A program made the position numbers and the translations under genes. Below are positions 32,970 to 40,786 of a stretch of DNA of 40,786 nucleotides, one piece after another; position 1 is the first letter of the stretch, and every line of letters begins with the position of its first letter. The DNA lies in NCBI GenBank assembly GCA_024405515.1, contig JAKSOR010000007.1, positions 1 through 40,786 of the forward strand, written 5' to 3'. This DNA is from Clostridia bacterium (GTDB taxonomy: Bacteria > Bacillota > Clostridia > Christensenellales > CAG-917). The notes beneath the pieces are model-generated. The model was not told where the DNA came from. It ran no database searches and worked only from the letters and a program-made list of their open reading frames with translations.

Positions 32970-35576
32970 TTATTCTTCTGCGTTTTCAGCAGTTTCTGCC
33001 GGAGCTTCATCTGCTCCTTCTTTGACTATCGGATTGCCTTCTTCATCAAGCTCAACTTCCTCTTCATCTTCATGAGGAGTAAGGTCCATAGACATGACTT
33101 TCATCTTGTCATCTTTGAGTTTCATGATACGTACGCCCTGAGTTGCTCTTCCCATCTTGGAAATTTCCTCAGCCTGAACTCTTATGATAATTCCGCCGTC
33201 GGTAATCATCATTACATCCATTGCTTCCGGAAGGACCATAAGACTTGCAAGTCCGCCTGTCTTATCATTAAATACACCGGCTTTTACACCCTTACCTGCT
33301 CTCTGCTGAATTGGATAATCATCAATTGAACTTCTCTTTCCGTAACCTGTCTGAGTTACAGTAACGATTTCATCGCCAGGATTTACAATTGTAAGAGCAA
33401 CAAGATCTACATCATCCGGGATATTCATTGCTTTTACACCCATTGCTGTTCTGCCTACTGGACGTACATCCTTCTCATTAAAGTGGATACACATACCATT
33501 GCTTGCAGCAACAAGGCACTCGTTATTGCCGTTTGTGATAACTGCATTGATAAGTTCATCATCTTCATTAAATTTAATTGCGATTTTACCGTTTCTCTTG
33601 ATGGATTCGTATTCCTCGAGCGGTGTCTTCTTGATTAAGCCCTTCTTTGTTGCAAGCATAAGGAAGAGTCCTGCCTTATCTTCAGGGGCATACATGAATG
33701 ACTGAACCTTTTCATCTGCTTCAAGCTGTAAGAGGTTAACTGCTGCTCTGCCTCTTGATGTTCTTGTTGCCTCAGGAATCTCATATGCTTTGAGAGTAAA
33801 TACTTTACCGAAGTTCGTGAAGAACATGATTCTGTCATGTGTGTTACATGTGAATATCTTCTCAATGAAATCCTCTTCTTTTGCTTTATGTGCTGTTACA
33901 CCCATTCCGCCGCGGTGCTGTGCCTTGTATTCGGCAACAGGCATTCTCTTGATATATCCGCTGTGTGTCATTGAAATAACAACATCTTCTTTTTCAATGA
34001 GATCCTCTATGTCAATCTCGCCTTCCATGTGTGAAATCTCAGAAAGTCTCGGAGTTGCGAATCTGTCTTTGATTTCTGTCATTTCTGCGATGATTATTTC
34101 TTTGACTTCATCTTCTGAAGAAAGGATTCTCTCGTATTTTGCAATTAATTCAGCAAGTTCAGCAAGTTCTTCCATAATCTTGTTTACTTCAAGACCTGTA
34201 AGTTTTCTGAGCTGCATTTCAAGGATTGCGTTGGCCTGTTTCTCAGAAAGATCATATGTCTTCATGAGCTTATCCATTGCATCCTGTTTATCTAATGATT
34301 TCTTGATAAGTTCAACAATTGCATCAATATTTTCAACAGCAACCTTAAGTCCGAGAAGAATATGCTGTCTTTCCTGTGCCTTATCAAGGTCAAATCTTGT
34401 ACGACGGACAATAACGTCTTCCTGATGCTTGATATAGCAGTCAAGGATTTCCTTAAGGTTGAGAACACGCGGTGTTCCGTCAACAAGTGCCAGCATAATC
34501 ATACTGAAATTTGTCTGAAGTGCTGTCTGCTTGTAAAGAGTATTCAAAACGACCTGTGCATTTGCATCTCTCTTAAGCGGAATAACTATTCTCATTCCGT
34601 GACGGTCAGATTCTTCACACACGTCTGCAATGCCTTCAATTCGTTTATCTTTTACCTGATCTGCGATATTTTCGATTAATTTTGCTTTATTGACCTGATA
34701 AGGAATCTCCGTGATTACGATTCTTGTCTTACCGTCTGAAGTTTCCTCGATATCCGCCTTAGCACGCAATACGGCGGTTCCGCGGCCCGTCCTGTATGCT
34801 TCTTTAATTGAAGCTCTACCGCAGATGAGAGCGCCTGTAGGGAAGTCAGGGGCCGGAATATATTCGATAATTTTGTCGATAATTTCGAGGTCGGATAATT
34901 TTTCTTCTCCCTCGCCCTTCTTTGCTTCTTCCTGTTCGAGTCTCATAAGGGCAATAGTTCCGTCTATTACTTCACCGAGATTGTGAGGAGGAATTGATGT
35001 TGCCATACCGACAGCAATACCGTCTGAACCATTTACAAGAAGGTTCGGGAATCTTGATGGTAAAACTACCGGCTGATCCTTTGTATTATCGAAGTTAGGA
35101 TACATATCGACAGTGTTTTTATCGATATCTCTTAACATTTCAAGTGCAATCTTGGAAAGTCTTGCTTCTGTATAACGGTATGCTGCTGCGGAATCGCCGT
35201 CTACGGAACCAAAGTTTCCGTGAGGATCCACAAGCGGACATCTTATTGAGAAGTCCTGTGCAAGACGTACGAGAGCATCATATACTGAGCTGTCTCCGTG
35301 AGGATGGAACTTACCAAGAACATCACCGACGATAAGAGCACATTTTCTGTGTGGCTTATCAGGTGTGAGGCCGAGTTCGTTCATATCATATAAGATTCTT
35401 CTGTGAACTGGTTTTAAACCGTCTCTTGCATCCGGAATAGCACGTGATACATTAACCGCCATTGCATAAGCAATAAACGATTTCTTAAGTTCACCGTTAA
35501 TCTCAATATCCTGTACTTTTGATGAGGCTATATGCTGTATATACTCATTGTTTACATCATCTTTGATATTTGCCAT
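32970..35576 (-). CDS. gyrA: DNA gyrase subunit A
   Basis: 868 residues. Breakage-reunion domain with the quinolone-region block FHPHGDSSVYDALVRLAQDF, keeping Ser and Asp at the classic resistance positions, and catalytic Tyr in AAAYRYTEARLSKIA. The C-terminal beta-pinwheel has the GyrA box as QRAGKG (QRRGGKG is the usual form). The last 40 residues are very acidic (DEEEVELDEEGNP...ETAENAEE), a tail that in some gyrases tunes supercoiling. GGAGG precedes the start. It lies 12 bp after gyrB. Confidence 0.98.
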   Translation of the reverse strand: MANIKDDVNNEYIQHIASSKVQDIEINGELKKSFIAYAMAVNVSRAIPDARDGLKPVHRRILYDMNELGLTPDKPHRKCALIVGDVLGKFHPHGDSSVYDALVRLAQDFSIRCPLVDPHGNFGSVDGDSAAAYRYTEARLSKIALEMLRDIDKNTVDMYPNFDNTKDQPVVLPSRFPNLLVNGSDGIAVGMATSIPPHNLGEVIDGTIALMRLEQEEAKKGEGEEKLSDLEIIDKIIEYIPAPDFPTGALICGRASIKEAYRTGRGTAVLRAKADIEETSDGKTRIVITEIPYQVNKAKLIENIADQVKDKRIEGIADVCEESDRHGMRIVIPLKRDANAQVVLNTLYKQTALQTNFSMIMLALVDGTPRVLNLKEILDCYIKHQEDVIVRRTRFDLDKAQERQHILLGLKVAVENIDAIVELIKKSLDKQDAMDKLMKTYDLSEKQANAILEMQLRKLTGLEVNKIMEELAELAELIAKYERILSSEDEVKEIIIAEMTEIKDRFATPRLSEISHMEGEIDIEDLIEKEDVVISMTHSGYIKRMPVAEYKAQHRGGMGVTAHKAKEEDFIEKIFTCNTHDRIMFFTNFGKVFTLKAYEIPEATRTSRGRAAVNLLQLEADEKVQSFMYAPEDKAGLFLMLATKKGLIKKTPLEEYESIKRNGKIAIKFNEDDELINAVITNGNNECLVAASNGMCIHFNEKDVRPVGRTAMGVKAMNIPDDVDLVALTIVNPGDEIVTVTQTGYGKRSSIDDYPIQQRAGKGVKAGVFNDKTGGLASLMVLPEAMDVMMITDGGIIIRVQAEEISKMGRATQGVRIMKLKDDKMKVMSMDLTPHEDEEEVELDEEGNPIVKEGADEAPAETAENAEE

Positions 35577-35588
35577 AACTGCCCCTCC

Positions 35589-37505
<1,917 letters not shown>

Positions 37506-37550
37506 TTAAGAAAAAAGCATAAATATAATGATAAAATTATATATTATATA

Positions 37551-37578
37551 ATAATATAAAGCAAGAGCAATTTGACAA
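37551..37578 (-). promoter_or_regulatory. Probable promoter of gyrBA
   Basis: TTGTCA (37578-37573), 16-bp spacer, TATTAT (37556-37551), about 55 bp before the gyrB start. Several other TATAAT-like hexamers lie in the same AT-rich stretch, so the choice is tentative. Confidence 0.45.
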
Positions 37579-38068
37579 AAAGTACAAAAAAACACGAAAA
37601 GCAAAATGAAATTAAAAAATCAGATAAATTGAATGGTAAAAAAAGATTTTTAAACAATTAATGAAAAAAATTAAAGGAAAAAACTGCAAAACAAAACCGA
37701 AATACAAAGGAAATAAATAATTAAATTCAAAGAATTTAAAAACAAAAGCAAAACAATAAAACAACCAATGTGGACAAAATGATAAATGTGAAACAAAAGC
37801 CACAAAAAAACAATTAAAATATAGAACATAATAGGCAAAATAATAAAACACGGAAATAGTAGAAAATTAATAGAAAACAAAAAATATAGAAAAAATGTGA
37901 AACAGAAGAAAAAATAGAAAAAATCTGTGAAACAGGGTCGATAAAAAAATAACGAAGAAGGCGGTCAAAAATTTTTATAAGAACAACACCAAAACAACAA
38001 CACACTATACATAAAACAGCAAAATACGCACTAAATAGTAGGGTTTTTGCATATTCAACATGGATAAT

Positions 38069-38105
38069 AGTTTCACGTGGAACCAAAATTGTTCCACGTG
38101 AAACA
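38069..38105. promoter_or_regulatory. Paired parS-like sites forming a perfect inverted repeat
   Basis: AGTTTCACGTGGAACC (38069-38084, 13 of 16 matches to TGTTTCACGTGAAACA) and TGTTCCACGTGAAACA (38090-38105, 15 of 16). The arms GTTTCACGTGGAAC and GTTCCACGTGAAAC are perfectly complementary over 14 bp with a 7-bp centre. ParB/Spo0J binding at such sites organises origin segregation. Confidence 0.85.
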
Positions 38106-38310
38106 TATGAAAATGATTTATAAACAGTTGAAAGCTCATAAGCAATTATGTAGAAACATCCATTCAAGAAAAAACGGCATATCAGGGACAGGGAAGTCGC
38201 AAAACAGCCATTAAAAATTCAATTTATCTGACACGTATTATAACGCCTATAGTCATCAGCAATCGTTGGGTCGTGCGAAACAAAAGCGCTACGTAGGTTT
38301 ATGCAAATAA

Positions 38311-38326
38311 TGTTTCACGTTAAACA
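38311..38326. promoter_or_regulatory. parS-like site
   Basis: TGTTTCACGTTAAACA, 15 of 16 matches to the parS consensus, about 210 bp from the paired sites. Clustered parS sites are typical of origin-proximal DNA in Firmicutes. Confidence 0.82.
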
Positions 38327-38737
38327 TTTTCAACTATAGTTAAGCAGAACCCATACAGTTCCATACAAGCTACACCTGCTATCAGCCTGGCACATACGAA
38401 AACAAACACGAATTAAGATCATAGATTACTGCGTCAGTCTTGGTCCTCTCGATATCTATAATTGTTTATACATCTTTGCGTTACTAAATACAAAGGGGTG
38501 GGGTAAACTATTAAATAATATTTATAGAAAATCAAAATTCCATTTTCTACACTTTTTATTTTGTTGTTATCATTATAATTGCTATTCTTTTAATACTGTT
38601 GTTGGCATTTATGCATATACTTAATTTAATGTTTTTTTGTTATTATCAATATTATTTTGCGATTTTTATAGAAATCAGCTTTTTTGTTTTCTATAATATT
38701 ATTCATTTTCTACTAATTTTTAACATTTTAATCCAAA

Positions 38738-38777
38738 ATAAAAGTCCAGGGAACACTTTGGCGCCCCAGACTTTTTT
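38738..38777 (-). terminator. Intrinsic terminator of mtnN-luxS
   Basis: AAAAGTCTGGGG and the complementary CCCTGGACTTTT pair (with G-U pairs) around a loop of about 12 nt, followed on the minus strand by TTTTATTTTGG. It is 22 bp after the luxS stop. Confidence 0.8.
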
Positions 38778-38798
38778 ATATTTACATTGGTTTACAAG

Positions 38799-39224
38799 TT
38801 AACCTTTTATCACGGATAGATATTTTGATATTTCTTCTTTAGCTCTTCTTAAATTATGAGACTTATAATTCCCACATTCTATTTTTTTGCTGCCAGGAAT
38901 TTCATTCAGCTCAAGACATTTCTCCAAACATTCAATCACTATATCTTTAACTTCATCTTCTTTTATGTCAAACAGCAGCAGATAAAACCCTGTTCTACAG
39001 CCCATAGGACCAAAATAAACGACATTGTCTTTAATTCTACTGTTTCTTACAACGGTAGCAAAGAGATGCTCTATTGTATGCATAGCGGAGATGCTCACAT
39101 AATCACCTTTATTAGGCTCTTTAAATCTTAAGTCATACGTATATACATTTCTGTCAACACGACTAAGATAAATTCCTTTTTTTAATTCATTATGATTTAT
39201 TGTAAACGATGTAATCTTTTCCAT
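38799..39224 (-). CDS. luxS: S-ribosylhomocysteine lyase
   Basis: 141 residues, slightly shorter than the common 155-160. The zinc site HTIEH (H49, H53) with base E52, the catalytic Cys in GPMGC (C76), and the third zinc ligand Cys in ECGNY (C117) are all present. It splits S-ribosylhomocysteine to homocysteine and DPD, the AI-2 precursor. Its start overlaps the mtnN stop (TAATG), so it directly follows the enzyme that makes its substrate. Whether AI-2 serves as a signal here cannot be told; no lsr or luxP genes are in view. Confidence 0.95.
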   Translation of the reverse strand: MEKITSFTINHNELKKGIYLSRVDRNVYTYDLRFKEPNKGDYVSISAMHTIEHLFATVVRNSRIKDNVVYFGPMGCRTGFYLLLFDIKEDEVKDIVIECLEKCLELNEIPGSKKIECGNYKSHNLRRAKEEISKYLSVIKG

Positions 39225-39946
39225 TATTTTTTCTCTGGTGGCAAAGGTTTCATTCCCTCGTCAATCATTTTTAATAACGATGGGATGACCTCGCTGTATT
39301 TTGCTATTCCTCTTTCAACAACAGCACTGAATGATTCACCTGCAGAATCATCTGCTTTATCAGATACGACTTTCACAGACAGAAGAGGGATATTATTTCT
39401 GTCACATGCAATTTGAATACCCGCTAATTCCATTTCACATATGTCACAATTAAATTTTTCAAAAAGGATTTGCTTATTTTCTTTACCTGCTACAAACACA
39501 TCCCCGCTGGCGACATTGACACATCTTACAGGTATCCTTATTGCCTGTAAAGCATTTGACAGAAGTGAAGGATCAAGATCCATAAATACGCTGTCCTTGC
39601 CGTCATACTGTCCTGCAGGAGTTCCATCTATTTTTGACAAATCAAATTGATAATGGCATACTTTCTTGGCCAATACCAAATCACCGATATTAAGTTCAGA
39701 ATTAAGGGCACCGACAAAACCAAAATTCATAACAAGCTCAACATCAAATAAGTCCTTTAAAAGTTGGATGGCCATTGAAGCTCGTATCTCTCCAATCCCT
39801 GATGTAGCAAGATAAATTTCATTGTTGCTGTATAACAGCTTCCTAATATGGACCCCGGCTATTGTGCTCTCATCTGACACGCTACCTAAAGTCTGAAGTA
39901 TAGGAAGGGTTTCTTCAGCCATAGCAGTTAATATTGCAATTCTCAT
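39224..39946 (-). CDS. mtnN: 5'-methylthioadenosine/S-adenosylhomocysteine nucleosidase
   Basis: 240 residues from ATG at 39946, which has AGGAGGT upstream; the in-frame ATG at 39961 lacks one and is inside the -10 region. Phosphorylase fold with TAMAEE (E12 position), GFVGAL, ICEMELAGIQ (substrate Glu) and VVSDKADDS (catalytic Asp). It removes adenine from SAH and MTA; with LuxS it recycles SAH to homocysteine. First gene of a two-gene operon. Confidence 0.95.
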   Translation of the reverse strand: MRIAILTAMAEETLPILQTLGSVSDESTIAGVHIRKLLYSNNEIYLATSGIGEIRASMAIQLLKDLFDVELVMNFGFVGALNSELNIGDLVLAKKVCHYQFDLSKIDGTPAGQYDGKDSVFMDLDPSLLSNALQAIRIPVRCVNVASGDVFVAGKENKQILFEKFNCDICEMELAGIQIACDRNNIPLLSVKVVSDKADDSAGESFSAVVERGIAKYSEVIPSLLKMIDEGMKPLPPEKK

Positions 39947-39964
39947 AACTACCTCCTGCATAAT

Positions 39965-39993
39965 ATTCTAACATATTATGCAGCTAAACTCAA
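39965..39993 (-). promoter_or_regulatory. Promoter of mtnN-luxS
   Basis: TTGAGT (39993-39988), 17-bp spacer, TAGAAT (39970-39965). The predicted leader of about 12-13 nt still contains the AGGAGGT ribosome site. Confidence 0.62.
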
Positions 39994-40002
39994 TTAAGCA
40001 GG

Positions 40003-40031
40003 TTGCATATCAAAATACTAGATGATAGAAT
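40003..40031 (+). promoter_or_regulatory. Promoter giving a leaderless rsmG mRNA
   Basis: TTGCAT (40003-40008), exactly 17 bp, TAGAAT (40026-40031), then 6 nt, then ATG at 40038, so the A of ATG is at the expected +1. No Shine-Dalgarno sequence exists upstream. A small palindrome ATGAT-AGA-ATCAT (40022-40034) overlaps the -10 box. Confidence 0.7.
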
Positions 40032-40037
40032 CATAGT

Positions 40038-40733
40038 ATGATTCAAAACATTAAATATCTGAAAACTGAAGTTGAAAAACTAAATCTTTCAATATCAAAA
40101 GCACAACTTGATAAATTATCAGGTTATTTTGATGAAGTCATTGAAAACAATAAATTATTCAATTTAACAGCAATAACGGAAGAAAACGATTTTATTGACA
40201 AACATTATATTGATTCTATGATCGGCATCAGTGAAATCCCAAGCGGAGCTTCAATACTTGACATAGGTGCAGGTGGCGGTTTCCCGTCTGTCCCGATAGC
40301 AATAATGCGGACCGATGTAAAAGTAACATCCATAGACTCAACTGCAAAGAAAATGGTTTTCGTAAAGAATGCTTCTGATAAACTGGGCATAAATAACATT
40401 GATACCATAAGCGGAAGAGCGGAAGAAATGCCTCTTTTAAAGAATAAGTTTGATGTGGTTACGGCACGTGCGGTTGCTTCGCTGCCTATACTCCTTGAGC
40501 TGTCTGTACCATTATTAAAAGTAGGCGGTCTCTTCATTGCATACAAGACTGATATCTCAGAACTAGATAGTTCATTAAACGCAATAAAGGTTTTAAATGC
40601 CGAATATGTGAAATCAAAAGAGGCTTCTCTCCCTAACGGAGACAAGCGGACCATACTGGTTTTTAGAAAAAAAGGGCCTACCGACAACAAGTATCCACGA
40701 CAATACGGAACCATCAAAAACAAACCGCTATAA
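40038..40733 (+). CDS. rsmG: 16S rRNA m7G527 methyltransferase
   Basis: 231 residues (also gidB). Rossmann SAM site ILDIGAGGGFPSVPIAI (about 74-90), VTARAVASLPILLEL, and the typical C-terminal KKxxPTxxKYPRxxGxxKxxPL stretch. It methylates N7 of G527 (E. coli numbering) in 16S rRNA. In most Firmicutes it follows mnmG; here it lies about 14 kb away on the opposite strand, near the parS sites, with its own promoter and a strong terminator. No ribosome site, consistent with a leaderless message. Confidence 0.96.
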   Translation: MIQNIKYLKTEVEKLNLSISKAQLDKLSGYFDEVIENNKLFNLTAITEENDFIDKHYIDSMIGISEIPSGASILDIGAGGGFPSVPIAIMRTDVKVTSIDSTAKKMVFVKNASDKLGINNIDTISGRAEEMPLLKNKFDVVTARAVASLPILLELSVPLLKVGGLFIAYKTDISELDSSLNAIKVLNAEYVKSKEASLPNGDKRTILVFRKKGPTDNKYPRQYGTIKNKPL

Positions 40734-40736
40734 TAA

Positions 40737-40764
40737 AAATCCACCAGTGAACCTGGTGGTTTTT
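40737..40764 (+). terminator. Intrinsic terminator after rsmG
   Basis: CCACCAG and CTGGTGG (40741-40747, 40753-40759) with a 5-nt loop, followed by TTTTT; flanking A and T runs extend the stem. The last 22 bp of the window hold no recognisable gene. Confidence 0.92.
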
Positions 40765-40786
40765 CATACATCGGGTATAACCCTCT

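Larger units (their letters stand above)
37579..38737. other. Gene-free, strand-asymmetric region with partition sites
   Basis: About 1.16 kb without a credible gene. From 37579 to about 38000 the plus strand is dominated by A with few T runs; from about 38520 to 38720 it is T-rich. Three same-strand copies of TGTGAAACA (37787, 37896, 37926) lie in the A-rich part. Between 38040 and 38330 are three parS-like sites. Only weak DnaA-box-like words occur (TGTGGACAA near 37770, one mismatch; CATGGATAA near 38059), so a classical oriC is not proven here. Reading frames in it are low-complexity products of AT-rich DNA. Confidence 0.65.

Noticed and set aside
33790..34425. 211-codon frame opposite gyrA
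   Set aside because: Ser/Ile-rich shadow of gyrA on the other strand, with no ribosome site or family motif.
37612..38167. Leftward reading frames of 69-117 codons in the gene-free region
   Set aside because: They are low-complexity Phe/Leu/Ile/Tyr products of A-rich DNA, have no ribosome site, and one runs through the parS pair.
37579..38737. A classical oriC with DnaA boxes
   Set aside because: Only a one-mismatch word and a two-mismatch word were found, and no dnaA is adjacent. parS sites show closeness to an origin, not the origin itself.
38599..38802. Rightward 67-codon frame before luxS
   Set aside because: AT-rich low-complexity translation that runs through the luxS terminator; no ribosome site.

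Overview
The window looks like a chromosomal segment of an AT-rich, Gram-positive Clostridia-type bacterium. Supporting signs: YidC is a lipoprotein, Shine-Dalgarno sites are strong (AGGAGG), promoters are TTGACA/TATAAT-like, the conserved block rpmH-rnpA-yidD-yidC-jag-mnmE-mnmG is present, and several lipoproteins and a two-component system look Firmicute-like. I cannot assign genus or family. No insertion sequence, prophage, CRISPR array, tRNA or rRNA is visible. Nearly all genes read leftwards (minus strand); only the two-component pair (3635-5502) and rsmG (40038-40733) read rightwards. Three parS-like sites near the right end, with rsmG diverging there, suggest the origin or partition region lies at or just beyond the right side.

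Layout, left to right. 1-3.5 kb: a membrane-anchored metallophosphoesterase, a small one-TM protein and a secreted membrane-anchored surface protein. 3.6-5.5 kb: an OmpR-type response regulator and histidine kinase. 5.5-8.0 kb: an orphan PTS-IIC-like permease and a membrane M28-like peptidase with altered metal ligands. 8.1-10.6 kb: a large lipoprotein of unknown function. 10.7-15.3 kb: a four-gene signalling operon comprising a membrane sensor/PP2C phosphatase/GHKL kinase fusion, a MESH1-type small alarmone hydrolase, a STAS-small-molecule-kinase fusion and a stand-alone STAS protein. 15.5-17.7 kb: an SDR reductase and a second lipoprotein. 17.7-21.8 kb: asnS-asnA-aspS, an Asp/Asn supply and charging operon. 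21.9-22.1 kb: a candidate stand-alone small RNA. 22.3-28.3 kb: the rpmH-to-mnmG operon. 28.4-32.9 kb: argS, ychF and a GH13 alpha-glucosidase. 33-37.5 kb: gyrA and gyrB. 37.5-38.8 kb: a gene-free, strand-asymmetric region with parS sites. 38.8-40 kb: luxS and mtnN (activated methyl cycle). 40-40.8 kb: rsmG with a strong terminator.

How the genes work together. The 10.7-15.3 kb operon carries every element of a partner switch (phosphatase, anti-sigma-type kinase, two STAS antagonists with the phosphorylatable Ser in the same place), but has no sigma factor. Instead it is wired to an alarmone hydrolase and to a STAS domain fused to an APH-type kinase; this is the best candidate for an undescribed system. 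Other points worth attention: a calcium-binding dockerin/EF-hand loop inside YidC; promoters placed so that three mRNAs should start at or within about 2 nt of the start codon (leaderless); a 14-bp perfect inverted repeat made of two parS-like sites; and the free-standing RNA between mnmG and asnS.
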